NCBI RefSeq assembly: GCF_047237965.1
Contig: NZ_JBDFLX010000001.1
Span: 1,364,001-1,428,000 of the forward strand
Length of the DNA stretch: 64,000 nucleotides
From: Noviherbaspirillum_A sp047237965
GTDB taxonomy: Bacteria > Pseudomonadota > Gammaproteobacteria > Burkholderiales > Burkholderiaceae_D
Direction of reading: 5' to 3'
Shown one piece after another: positions 35,744-44,290 of this stretch (position 1 is the stretch's first letter; each line of letters starts with the position of its first letter). The notes beneath the pieces are model-generated. The model searched no databases. It was not told the DNA's origin and saw only the letters and a list, made by a program, of their open reading frames with translations. Made by a program: the position numbers and the translations under genes.

Positions 35744-37050
35744 TGTTGCTCCTGATGCACGGTGCCCATGTTGGGTCTCTCAAATGGGATACCGACAATG
35801 CGGTCTATTTCAGCGGCGCTTCGATGAGTCTCAGCGAGCGCACGCAAATACTGGGATCGAGCTTGGAAGAACGTACGTTGTGCATCAAGCACATCCAGGA
35901 AATTGAACTTCCCGAGTTCATAGCCTTTCGTTGTCGCGTCATACGCACTTTGCGCACCAGGCAATATTTCTTGTCTCAGCAACCCAACTTCCAGGCGACT
36001 AGCATTCAACCTGTCATAGGCTTGGCCAAGTTCGCTATTCAAACGTACCTCGGTCGCTGTCAATTCATCCCGTGCTTTGTCGGTGCGGCGCATTGCCTCC
36101 AGCACATTGCCCTGGTTGCGATTAAACAGTGGCAGCGGGATCGACACCCCAACAATGGCCTGATTGCGTCCTAACTGCTCATCGCGCTTAACACCAAGAC
36201 TGATCGTAAGATCTGGTACGCGGCGGGTAAGCTCTACCCGCGCTAACGCCTGCCGGCGATCGACTTCCATGCGTGCACGCCGAAGACTCGGAGCTTGGTG
36301 CAGCCCCTGTTTTAGTTCGTCGACGCCCGGAAGCGAAGGGAGCGTTTCAAATTGGTTCACCGCAAAGTCAAAGTAAGGATCTGCACTGCCCCACATAGCC
36401 CCTAAGCGCTTGCGCGATGCCTGCAATTCGCTAGCCGCCTGCGCTAGTTCGACTCGCACGCCGGACTCTGCTACCCGAGCCTTAGTTTCTTCAACGGGTG
36501 AGACCTTACCGGCGAGAACGCGCTTGGAGGCGATTTCGGTTGCACGTTTCGCAAGTTCAGTGGTCGCCTGAGCCAGACGAAATCTCTCCTGCGCTGTCAC
36601 AACGTCATAGAAAGCCGAAACAACAGCAGCACGTACTTCCGCCTGCTTTCCTTGCAGTTCAAGCATGGCAGTGTCGTATCCACGCTGCGCAGCCGTTACA
36701 CGTGCTGCGCGCTTTCCACCAAGCTCAAGGGGCTGGCTCAGTTGAAACGTAGTGGTTCTAGTTTCTTGCTTGGTGTCCTCAATAGAGGTTGCAACCTCCG
36801 GATTCGGGATGGTCTGCGCTTGCAGAATTGCGCCCTCCATGGCCTGGACCTCTCGGCGTGCAACAGCAATATCTGGATTAGCGCTATACGCCAAATCCAG
36901 CGCAGCTTCTAGAGAAAGCGCCTCCATTGGCTCAACTAGCCGAACCCTGGCGACATCTGACTTGGTGCTTTCTGCTTTAACAGCGTTCTCAGCATATGCC
37001 GAAGGTAAAACGAGTACCGCTAACACGAGCGGCAACAACAACTTTTGCAT
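35740..37050 (-). CDS. czcC: CzcC: outer-membrane TolC-family factor
   Basis: From ATG 37050 the protein has 436 residues, with a signal peptide (about 1-20, cleavage AYA-EN). Two long coiled-coil hairpin repeats of the TolC family follow (SLEAALDLAYSANPDIAVAR at the start and YELGKFNFLDVLDAQRTFF in the second half). It forms the outer-membrane duct of the Czc tripartite pump. czcI lies 93 bp upstream. Confidence 0.93.
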   Translation of the reverse strand: MQKLLLPLVLAVLVLPSAYAENAVKAESTKSDVARVRLVEPMEALSLEAALDLAYSANPDIAVARREVQAMEGAILQAQTIPNPEVATSIEDTKQETRTTTFQLSQPLELGGKRAARVTAAQRGYDTAMLELQGKQAEVRAAVVSAFYDVVTAQERFRLAQATTELAKRATEIASKRVLAGKVSPVEETKARVAESGVRVELAQAASELQASRKRLGAMWGSADPYFDFAVNQFETLPSLPGVDELKQGLHQAPSLRRARMEVDRRQALARVELTRRVPDLTISLGVKRDEQLGRNQAIVGVSIPLPLFNRNQGNVLEAMRRTDKARDELTATEVRLNSELGQAYDRLNASRLEVGLLRQEILPGAQSAYDATTKGYELGKFNFLDVLDAQRTFFQARSQYLRALAETHRSAAEIDRIVGIPFERPNMGTVHQEQQ

Positions 37051-37143
37051 CGAATCTCCTTGTGCAACGAACAAAGGGATCCGGCAAGACGCTGAGTGTG
37101 TTAAATCAAATGAATGTGAAGATAGAACAAGCGACGTGCCGGA

Positions 37144-37506
37144 TTACAAAGCGGCAGGTGCCCATTTGGGACGTTCGGGTCGATCAGGACGAACCGATGC
37201 AAGATGAGGGGTTACAGCGAATACTTCGTCAGTGTTTCCAACTTCAACAGCAAGTGAATAAGAAGGCACGGACACAATGCCCACGCCACCAAGGTGACAA
37301 ACTGTACAGTCGTCGTCTGAGAGCAGCTTGGATCCTACAGTCTTGTCCGACTTGGAATCGCCCCCTGTAACTACATGCTTATGGACATGATGCCCAAAAT
37401 GGGAGGCAACTGGGCTGCTTTCATGTTGACAATAGGTAGCCGCAGCCGCCCAGCTTAGCTGGAACGGCAGCACAACCATCATCAAAATAATCAGCAGACG
37501 TCGCAT
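37144..37506 (-). CDS. czcI: CzcI: small periplasmic protein leading the czc operon
   Basis: A 120-residue protein with a signal peptide (MRRLLIILMMVVLPFQLSWA). The mature start AAATYCQHES, a His-rich stretch (HFGHHVHKH) and a later CTVCH follow, all as in CzcI proteins. CzcI is found as the first gene of czcICBA operons and is thought to bind metal and tune expression. The stretch 37507-37846 upstream must hold the operon promoter. It is AT-rich, with no recognised operator and no gene. Confidence 0.85.
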   Translation of the reverse strand: MRRLLIILMMVVLPFQLSWAAAATYCQHESSPVASHFGHHVHKHVVTGGDSKSDKTVGSKLLSDDDCTVCHLGGVGIVSVPSYSLAVEVGNTDEVFAVTPHLASVRPDRPERPKWAPAAL

Positions 37507-37846
37507 ACGTTGTTAGTGTTCTTTAATTAATAACTCAGAGTTTCCATGCAGCAAAACGATGAACAGCTAATTATAAGCCAAGCGCTTTCATTGAGATTCC
37601 AGAAAAATACGGAAGTTCGTACTTTTTTACACAAATCTCGCAACTTCTTGCTCGGAAGTTAACATCTTTCGTAGGCGATTGTCTGGCGGCCTATACTTAC
37701 AGGCCTCAAAATCTATTGCCGTCCTTTGCTTATCGCCTCCCTAGCATGGCAACGCGGCCGACAGCCAAAATCCCGAAATTTTTTTCGATCGCTATAAATA
37801 CGCCTCATCGACTTCGATCATGCGTGGTACGCCAATCGGTCGGAAA
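37507..37846. other. 340-bp czc upstream region without a gene
   Basis: It holds the expected czcI promoter. No MerR dyad and no copy of the ATTAC-N6-GTAAT palindrome is seen. A short dyad GGCCTATACTTACAGGCC near 37689 is the only structured feature. Confidence 0.4.
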
Positions 37847-38402
37847 TTAGGTGATCTGTTTCACTTCTTTGTGTTGGCCTCTTACCAATGCTGACCGAGC
37901 CATTTTAATCCCATCCTGGTGATGCTGGCTCAGCATCGTCAGATACATCGAATCAAACGCATCACATTGGCTCGCACGTAGTTTGGCCATCTTGCTTTCC
38001 ATACCCTTCATTGACTCTTTCATGCCAAGTATCTGCATATTGATAGCATCGCCTTACCCCCGTACCTTTGTTGTTTGAGCTTCTGCATGTGTGCAATATT
38101 TTTTTCTTGATCTTCATGCATCATCTTGGCGAGGCCCTTGATTTCACCGTGAGACGACTTGGACTCAGCCATTTGCGCAATCTCCATCCCGATGTGATGA
38201 TGGGCAGACATCGTATCGAGGAATTGATGATCGAATGGAGCTTTACTGGCTCCAGGGCTAGTATGCATTCCAGCATGCCACTTCATACTGCCTTCAGAAC
38301 CGGCATGCATCGGGCCATGCATGCCCTTTCATCCCTGCGCCGTAAGCATCACCATGCGAGTGCCGCTCTGGAAAGAATTAATAGAAGCGATTTCCTATTC
38401 AT
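37847..38402 (-). pseudogene. Frameshifted DUF305 protein gene
   Basis: Pieces of one exported DUF305 protein lie in different frames. A signal peptide MNRKSLLLILSRAALA starts at ATG 38402, then breaks. From about 38322 the first DUF305 repeat (FDHQFLDTMSAHHHIGMEIA, with KMMHEDQEKNIAHMQ) is in another frame. From about 38040 the second repeat (FDSMYLTMLSQHHQDGIKMA) is in a third. At least two or three single-base shifts are needed to join them. DUF305 proteins are periplasmic and found with copper genes. Sequencing error is possible but multiple shifts argue for decay. Confidence 0.75.
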
Positions 38403-38667
38403 GTTGCTTACATCCAAAAGTGGACCTGTCAATTGAAGTTGCACTTACTGCATTTGTTTAAGAAATTAGTAGGTCAACTGGATTACGACATCGATCGGAT
38501 CAAATCTATGCCACTACAACTTTCCTGAAAAACCTTTTAAATCTCATTGGAGGCATGTCTGCCGAAGCCTTAGGCGACAAATAGACACTGTACGACAAGC
38601 TATATATTTGGCCATATTAACTACTTGCCATAGCCATACACTTCACCAAAACCATAAAACAATAAAA

Positions 38668-39354
38668 TTATCTATTTTTACATGGTATTGCGCCAACTGT
38701 TGTTTTATCTAGAATTCTCGACTTTTCGCCCATGCTGACAACATAGATAAATTCTTTATTTAAAATAACACTTAATTTATCAGTACGTTCGAGAAAAGTG
38801 CCTTGCAATTTCGTTCCATCAAACAACTGCACCTCCGTACGGCCTGGCCTACCATTGCGCATCTCGCACGTTTGTTTTATAAATAGCTCTCGACCAGCAT
38901 TACTTGCAGAATTTACCCAAAAAATAAGAGGTAGCACGATAAGCACCCCGAAAATTAGGCCCGATAATATAAGATTGCCACTGAAACGAGCAGTAGATTC
39001 TTCAAGATGAATATGTTCTTTCAACCAAACGACTATTTTTATGAGCCATGCTGGAGCGGGATAATTCTTTTTTGGGCCAGCAGAAAGAAAAAACACATAA
39101 ACACCGACTATGATGAACCAAATGCTCACATAGAACCAGCTATCTACAGTCCTAACGAACCCATCATAGGCGGTCTGCTGCACTGATATGGGTTCGATAG
39201 GACCATCCCATCCTGCCAGATGCCAAAAACCGCGATGAAACGACTCCCCGGCCATCCATGCACTAATGCCAATTAATGTAACTGCCAAGGTGATCCACTT
39301 GACCGGATCGGATGGTGATTTTTGAATAGCCGTAGAAGGAGAAGAAGGGTCCAT
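38668..39354 (-). CDS. Membrane protein of unknown function
   Basis: From ATG 39354 (MDPSSPSTAI) the product has 228 residues with three hydrophobic segments (WITLAVTLIGISAWMAG; WFIIVGVYVFFLS; ILSGLIFGVLIVLPLIFWV). A soluble C-terminal part follows with LFDGTKLQGTFLERTDKLSV, which looks like a small beta-barrel. Not recognised. Its AT-rich codon use differs from the czc genes nearby. The 265 bp before the DUF305 remnant (38403-38667) show nothing. Confidence 0.55.
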   Translation of the reverse strand: MDPSSPSTAIQKSPSDPVKWITLAVTLIGISAWMAGESFHRGFWHLAGWDGPIEPISVQQTAYDGFVRTVDSWFYVSIWFIIVGVYVFFLSAGPKKNYPAPAWLIKIVVWLKEHIHLEESTARFSGNLILSGLIFGVLIVLPLIFWVNSASNAGRELFIKQTCEMRNGRPGRTEVQLFDGTKLQGTFLERTDKLSVILNKEFIYVVSMGEKSRILDKTTVGAIPCKNR

Positions 39355-39591
39355 AGGTTTCTCATTGACCAAAAGAAACCATTTTAGACTGTCAACGATA
39401 ACTTGGAAGCCTTTGTGGCGGCAATCGCACTGTACGTTAGAAAATACCTGTTGTCGCAGAAGAAGCCGGTCGCAATCGAGCCAGCGTTGCACAGTGCATT
39501 CAACGCCGTTCTGCCCTTACGAAGTCAAGCGCATAATGATCACCGACTTTTATTTCAAAATAGCTAACCTAAACTATTACGAATGCACTAT

Positions 39592-40044
39592 CTATTTGCC
39601 ACTGTAATGCTGGTAATCCGAAAAATTTCCATCCACTTTGACGAGCAGAACATCAAATGGATCCTTGCGAGGTCCTTCCATTCCGGGACTCCCAAGCGGC
39701 ATGGATGGAACTGCTAGGCCCTTGGCCTTTGGCCGTTCCGCTAAAAGACGTTTAATGTCGGCCGCAGGTACATGGCCCTCAATGCCGTACCCTTGTACCA
39801 AGCCCGTGTGGCATGACCCCAAGTCGTTCGGGATGCCGAATTTTTTGCGATATTCTCCGGTATCACCCACATTCCGCGCTTTAACGGCAAAGCCATTCGC
39901 CTTCAGATGGTCGATCCAAGCTTCACAGCAGCCACACCATTCGCTTTTATAGACTTCAACTACAGGCGGGGTAGCGGCAGCAGCAAGCAGAGGAACAGGT
40001 AAGACGCTCAACAACGCTGCTTGCAACAGAGTACGACGTTGCAT
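39592..40044 (-). CDS. DUF411 periplasmic metal-binding protein
   Basis: A 150-residue protein with an exported N-terminus (QRRTLLQAALLSVLPVPLLAAAA). The mature domain starts VEVYKSEWCGCCEAWIDHLK, with a CGCC metal/redox motif on a thioredoxin-like first helix. It ends in the family's usual Met-rich turn (VPSMPLGSPGMEG). DUF411 proteins often accompany cus and cop genes and are presumed periplasmic copper proteins. Confidence 0.85.
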   Translation of the reverse strand: MQRRTLLQAALLSVLPVPLLAAAATPPVVEVYKSEWCGCCEAWIDHLKANGFAVKARNVGDTGEYRKKFGIPNDLGSCHTGLVQGYGIEGHVPAADIKRLLAERPKAKGLAVPSMPLGSPGMEGPRKDPFDVLLVKVDGNFSDYQHYSGK

Positions 40045-40288
40045 GAATAAATCCTTTCATAACCATGATTATCAAAAATACGCTCTCTGTGCGGATGAGT
40101 GTAGCGCCTCTTCAAGGCAGCGAGTCTATACGGTACAAGCGAACTACGCACCTTCCTGGTCGATTGAGCAAATATCCAATATATCCACTCGCATGCAAGC
40201 AATTTTAACTGGGAATCCTTACTTCGCTAACTAAGAGCCACAATTGATAACTGGAGCAACAAACGGTACTTGCTCCCCTCTTCCATGC

Positions 40289-40319
40289 AAAAAGGGAAAC
40301 TTACAAAGTTCCCCTTTTT
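40289..40319 (-). terminator. Intrinsic terminator after the first DUF4148 gene
   Basis: AAAAAGGG plus AACTT (40289-40302) pairs with AAGTT plus CCCTTTTT (40306-40319). On the minus strand it ends in a T-run, just past the DUF4148 stop. A near-copy follows the second DUF4148 gene. The rest of 40045-40357 shows nothing else. Confidence 0.75.
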
Positions 40320-40357
40320 GATACTAATGACGAAGCATGTATATTTAATTCTAAATA

Positions 40358-40696
40358 TTAGCCGCCAAAATACACATCACCAGGCTGCAGCGCCGTATTA
40401 GCGCTCGACTTGCTCAACTCCGACTTGACTTGGGCACGTGAAGTAGAAACCGTGGCGCGATTTTTCGAGAAATCGATATATTCCTGCTGTCCGTGCAAAT
40501 CTTTTGGGTTCGCCTGGCTCACTTCAGACCGGACTTCTGCACGTGTTTTCGCTGACTGAACACCAGTCATGTCCTGCCACTGATTCACTGCACGACCTGA
40601 TTGAACATCAGTTATAGATGCAGCAAAGGCACCGGAACTGAAAACAGCCAAGGCTGCGGTAAGTACCATATTGCTAGAAAAAGTGGTCGATTTCAT
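40358..40696 (-). CDS. DUF4148 exported protein, paralogue 1
   Basis: From ATG 40696 the product has 112 residues. A signal peptide (MVLTAALAVFSSGAFA-AS) is followed by a small DUF4148-type domain with two KTRAEVRSEVSQA/RAQVKSELSKS repeats and the end LQPGDVYFGG. The same layout occurs in the paralogue at 41439. Function is unknown; such proteins are common in Burkholderiales periplasms. A palindrome about 105 bp upstream suggests copper control by CopR. Confidence 0.8.
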   Translation of the reverse strand: MKSTTFSSNMVLTAALAVFSSGAFAASITDVQSGRAVNQWQDMTGVQSAKTRAEVRSEVSQANPKDLHGQQEYIDFSKNRATVSTSRAQVKSELSKSSANTALQPGDVYFGG

Positions 40697-40800
40697 ATTA
40701 CTCTCCTGTTCAATGGTGGGTGTTTCGGATTCGAACCTGTTGTTCGCGAGTCCATGGCATGAAGTATAAAGACCCTGCGCGAACAACTACCTGACCATTT

Positions 40801-40818
40801 CATTACAATTTCGTAATC
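40801..40818 (-). promoter_or_regulatory. CopR/CusR-type palindrome, copy 1
   Basis: CATTACAATTTCGTAATC contains ATTAC-N6-GTAAT. It is 105 bp before the DUF4148 start at 40696. The same site is at 41884 and, in a slightly different form, at 42347. The flanking TGACCATTT is also shared with copy 2. Confidence 0.6.
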
Positions 40819-40891
40819 ACCCAGATCATGCAAATTTATTGAAAATTGCGTCGTTTAGTTCCTTTCGGTTGGATCATCGTCGGCGGCAATC

Positions 40892-41260
40892 TTAGTTGCT
40901 TTCCAACTCCAACTTAGTAACTAAAAGGCCTTGAGGAGCAACTTGAGCAGCAAATTTGATTTTTTCGCCTTGTTTAACGCCTTCAAGTAGTGACCGGTCA
41001 GGCACGCTAAATACCATGGTCATCGCCGGCATGCCAAGACCTGTCAGCTTTTGATGCTTTATAACGATCTGAGACATGTCATTATCAACTTTCAGCACCT
41101 CGCCTTTAACCAATCCACTGGGTTGCTCTTTTGCGGACGTGGCGTCGTTTGCTGCAATGGCAACTTGAAGAGAAGCTTCTTCGCTGTGTGCACTACTGCT
41201 TACAAAGGGAATACCAACCATCGCTGTAAGGAAGGGCAAGAAAACTAGTAAGCGCCTCAT
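40892..41260 (-). CDS. CusF-like periplasmic copper-binding protein
   Basis: From ATG 41260 the product has 122 residues with a signal peptide (LLVFLPFLTAMVGIPFVSSSA). The mature OB-fold domain has VKGEVLKVDNDMSQIVIKHQ, then GMPAMTMVFSV, carrying the W/M-type copper motif region of CusF (here PAMTM). It would bind Cu(I)/Ag(I) in the periplasm for the Cus pump. It lies between the two DUF4148 genes, all on the minus strand. Confidence 0.82.
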   Translation of the reverse strand: MRRLLVFLPFLTAMVGIPFVSSSAHSEEASLQVAIAANDATSAKEQPSGLVKGEVLKVDNDMSQIVIKHQKLTGLGMPAMTMVFSVPDRSLLEGVKQGEKIKFAAQVAPQGLLVTKLELESN

Positions 41261-41363
41261 ACAATTTGTCTCCGTAACAAACCAGATGAAAGGAAAAAGT
41301 TTTTCAACGCGACCTCGACTATCTACAGTTCCCAGTTTGCAATATAGGAACACTTTCGACGCC

Positions 41364-41394
41364 AAAAAGGGGAACTCGTGAGATTCCCCTTTTT
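41364..41394 (-). terminator. Intrinsic terminator after the second DUF4148 gene
   Basis: AAAAAGGGGAA (41364-41374) pairs with TTCCCCTTTTT (41384-41394) over a 9-base loop. It resembles the terminator at 40289 in sequence, which fits a duplicated gene unit. Confidence 0.8.
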
Positions 41395-41438
41395 CCCTTG
41401 AATTACCGAAGATCGAGATCCTCGGTTAAGCTTGACTC

Positions 41439-41777
41439 TTAGCCGCCATAATAAATGTCGCTTGGCTGCAGAACCGCATTTGCGCTCGACTGGTTCAACT
41501 CAGATTTCACGTTAGCGCGAGAAGTACCGCTCGACGTTGCATTTTTAGAAAACTCGACGTATTCATGCTGCCCAGACGTTCCTAGTGTTTGCGCCTGGCT
41601 CAATTCGGATCGGACTTCTGCGCGGGTTTTCGTCGACTTGATGCCAGTCATGTCCTGCCATTGATTCACTCCGCGAGCGGACTGAACATTAGGTACATTT
41701 TCAGCTAAAGCTCCGGTACTAAAAACAGCCAGGGCTGCGGTAAGAATGACTACGCTGGACATTTTGATCGATTTCAT
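41439..41777 (-). CDS. DUF4148 exported protein, paralogue 2
   Basis: A 112-residue protein with signal peptide (VVILTAALAVFSTGALA-EN). Most positions are shared with paralogue 1, including VNQWQDMTG, KTRAEVRSELSQA and the end LQPSDIYYGG. The upstream palindrome and the downstream terminator are also shared, so the gene, its control region and its terminator were duplicated together. Role unknown. Confidence 0.8.
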   Translation of the reverse strand: MKSIKMSSVVILTAALAVFSTGALAENVPNVQSARGVNQWQDMTGIKSTKTRAEVRSELSQAQTLGTSGQHEYVEFSKNATSSGTSRANVKSELNQSSANAVLQPSDIYYGG

Positions 41778-41883
41778 CGATACGCTCCTATAAGATTGGT
41801 GGGTGTTTCGGATCCGAACCAGTCGTTCGCGAATCCATGACGTGGAGTATAAATACCCAGCGTAAACAAAACCCTGACCATTT

Positions 41884-41900
41884 CATTACAGTTTCGTAAT
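41884..41900 (-). promoter_or_regulatory. CopR/CusR-type palindrome, copy 2
   Basis: CATTACAGTTTCGTAAT, 107 bp upstream of the second DUF4148 start, on the same side and at almost the same distance as copy 1. The remainder of 41901-42169 shows nothing else. Confidence 0.6.
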
Positions 41901-42169
41901 TCGCTGCAACCATCCGATTTCAACCGAAGTAAAGCTCCTGCGCAGTACATAACAGTAAACATCGAACTCTATCTTTACTCGATGTCACCGAAATGCTTCA
42001 AATCTCACGATCGAGTGCGTCACCTGCATTAAAACTTCCGTCGAATGAGTAAGATAATTGCATAAATGCACTACAAGAAGGGGCAGCCTTGTGGGATTGC
42101 GTTTGGACCGACTCGGACGCACGATGGCTGAAAAGCGCCGGATGGAAACGACAGGCTGTACTCATTCGA

Positions 42170-42310
42170 TCAAATGACAGCCATAAGTAGTAGCGTGAGA
42201 ATCACCTGAACGACCGTGACCGAGACAAGCGCGAATACGACGTCGTTTCTCAGGCGTCGAAAGCAGCGGTCAATCGCTTCATTGTCTTGCGAATGTTTCA
42301 CTTTTACCAT
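42170..42310 (-). CDS. Possible small single-span membrane peptide
   Basis: From ATG 42310, 46 residues: a short charged start, then a hydrophobic helix (VVFALVSVTVVQVILTLLLM). A longer frame to 42388 covers the palindrome and is unlikely. The ribosome site is weak. It is divergent from the cus operon. Plausible but uncertain. Confidence 0.3.
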   Translation of the reverse strand: MVKVKHSQDNEAIDRCFRRLRNDVVFALVSVTVVQVILTLLLMAVI

Positions 42311-42346
42311 TACATCTTTGCTACTATTGACTCGATCCCTATCGCA

Positions 42347-42364
42347 GATTACGAATTTGTAATC
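42347..42364. promoter_or_regulatory. CopR/CusR-type palindrome, copy 3, upstream of the cus operon
   Basis: GATTACGAATTTGTAATC, with ATTAC-N6-GTAAT as at the two DUF4148 genes. It lies 100 bp before the first gene of the cus operon (42464), so a CopR-activated cus promoter is likely. Confidence 0.6.
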
Positions 42365-42463
42365 AAAATGTCTGGTTGATTCAACCAAATTTTCTGCATA
42401 CTATAAAATAAAAATAGTTGTCATAATAGGTAAATAACTTTCCTAAAGTAAACTTTATAACTC

Positions 42464-42871
42464 ATGCGTTTTTCTCGCCCATCACGCGTTGTTGCAGCAT
42501 TGATTGCGCTGCTCAGCATGCTGTTTATGCAGCTTGCTTTGGCGGGATACGTCTGCCCGACGCTGGAACGGGTAACTACACATGAGACCATGGAAGCTGC
42601 GATGGACATGGGGACCGATACCATGACTCCCTGCCATGAGATGGATAAAAAGCAACCCAGCCTGTGTCACGCCAGCGAGCAAGCAGGCAAGCAGTCGCTC
42701 GACAAGCCCCATTCTCCACCCGTAGCGCTCTTTGTACCAATCACGCTTTTCGGCACGTTACACCCGGTCGCCCTACCGAACTTGTCGGCTGGCCAATGGC
42801 AGGATCCGTTTTCCTTAGTACGAAGTACCGCCCCGCCTCTCTCTATCCAAAACTGCTGTTTCCGCATTTAG
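42464..42871 (+). CDS. Small exported Cys/Met/His protein leading the cus operon
   Basis: A 135-residue protein with an N-terminal membrane or signal segment (VVAALIALLSMLFMQLALA). The mature part has Met/His/Cys residues (MEAAMDMGTDTMTPCHEMD, then LCHAS) and a Cys pair near the end (NCCFRI). Its place before the outer-membrane gene mirrors czcI. It is probably a copper-binding or sensory periplasmic protein, but no named family is recognised. Confidence 0.65.
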   Translation: MRFSRPSRVVAALIALLSMLFMQLALAGYVCPTLERVTTHETMEAAMDMGTDTMTPCHEMDKKQPSLCHASEQAGKQSLDKPHSPPVALFVPITLFGTLHPVALPNLSAGQWQDPFSLVRSTAPPLSIQNCCFRI

Positions 42872-42946
42872 CCCCTCAGATCGTATAGCTCGGCATCGTC
42901 ACGGCTGTTGCGTGGACGGTGGTGTTCAATGCTTTCTGGGGGTTTA

Positions 42947-44290
42947 ATGCATTACCCGTTTACCGCGTCATTCTCGACGCCCTTTATCATTTCTCGGTTA
43001 CGCCGAGGAAGTTGTATATTTGCAATTTCTACCGCTTTGGCCTTGCCGACCAGCGGCTGGTCCCAGGAAGGACCGTTGACCCTTCTCGCTGCTCAGCAGC
43101 GGGCTGTCGAACTCTCGCGCCAGTTAGCCGCAAAAGACTACGCTGTTAGCTCCTCACGGGATATGGCTGTGGCGGCTGGTCAATTGCCTGACCCGATCCT
43201 GAGAGCCGGAATTGATAACCTTCCGGTCAACGGACCTGATCGGTTCAGCTTGACTAATGACTTTATGACCATGCGCCGAATAGGCGTCATGCAGGAGTTA
43301 ACGCGTTCAGACAAGCGACAGGCTCGTTCCGAACGTTTTGAACGTGAAGCGGAAAAAGGACTTGCCGAAAAAACGTTTGCTGTTGCGTCTGTCCAGCGTG
43401 CGACAGCCCTCGCCTGGCTTGACCTTTACTACGCTCAGGCCGCCGCCGCTGCCATCACAGAGCAGAGGACGCAAGCCAAATTGGAAGTTCAGGCGGCTGA
43501 AGGCGCATATCGTGCCGGTCGTGGCAACCAGGCAGACATATTTGCAGCGCGCAGTGCTGTAGCGACCTTCGATAATCAAAGTAGCGAAGCACAACGACGC
43601 ATTCTCAACGCCAAAACCATCCTCTCACGTTGGATCGGCAAAGCGGCGGATATGCCCTTGGCCGCAAAGCCCTCTACCAATGAAATTCGACTCGACCCGG
43701 CCACTTTAGATACGGTGCTGCTGCATCACCCTGAAATTGCGATCGTCGCAAAGCAAGTTGAAATTGCTGGTGCAGAGGCGAAATTGGCGGAAGCAAACAA
43801 GCGTGCCGACTGGTCAGTCGAGGTAGCGTACCAACAACGCGGTTCAGCCTATTCGAACATGGTTTCGGTGGGAGTATCTGTTCCTTTGCAATGGGATCAA
43901 AAGAACCGCCAGGAGCGTGAACTTTCCTCCAAGCTTGCCATGGTAGAGCAAGCCAAAGCTGAACGCGACGACATGGTGCGCGAGCACGTTGCGCAAACAC
44001 GCGCAATGATCAATGAATGGGAAAACGGCAAGGAGCGGCAGCAACGGTACGAGAACGAACTCATACCCCTTGCCAACGATCGCACCGGTGCGGTAATCGC
44101 GGCATACCGGGGTGGCAAAGCGACCTTATCCGAGGTGTTGGCTGCTCGCCGCAATGTCATTGACATGCGCCTTCAAGGCCTGCAACTGGAAGCCGAGACG
44201 GCCCGGCTATGGGCACAACTCAATTATTTATTCCCAATCGATGCCGACGAATCCCATCGGTCTATGCCTATTGTTGAAGGCTCAAAATGA
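42947..44290 (+). CDS. cusC: CusC-like outer-membrane factor, TolC family
   Basis: From ATG 42947, preceded by GGGGG, the protein has 447 residues; an upstream TTG-started frame is less likely. A signal peptide ends near TSGWSQ. TolC-type helices follow (LTLLAAQQRAVELSRQLAAK and PDPILRAGIDNLPVNG), typical of Cu/Ag outer-membrane factors of the CusC/SilC-like group. It overlaps cusB by four bases and would be the exit duct of the Cus pump. Confidence 0.88.
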   Translation: MHYPFTASFSTPFIISRLRRGSCIFAISTALALPTSGWSQEGPLTLLAAQQRAVELSRQLAAKDYAVSSSRDMAVAAGQLPDPILRAGIDNLPVNGPDRFSLTNDFMTMRRIGVMQELTRSDKRQARSERFEREAEKGLAEKTFAVASVQRATALAWLDLYYAQAAAAAITEQRTQAKLEVQAAEGAYRAGRGNQADIFAARSAVATFDNQSSEAQRRILNAKTILSRWIGKAADMPLAAKPSTNEIRLDPATLDTVLLHHPEIAIVAKQVEIAGAEAKLAEANKRADWSVEVAYQQRGSAYSNMVSVGVSVPLQWDQKNRQERELSSKLAMVEQAKAERDDMVREHVAQTRAMINEWENGKERQQRYENELIPLANDRTGAVIAAYRGGKATLSEVLAARRNVIDMRLQGLQLEAETARLWAQLNYLFPIDADESHRSMPIVEGSK

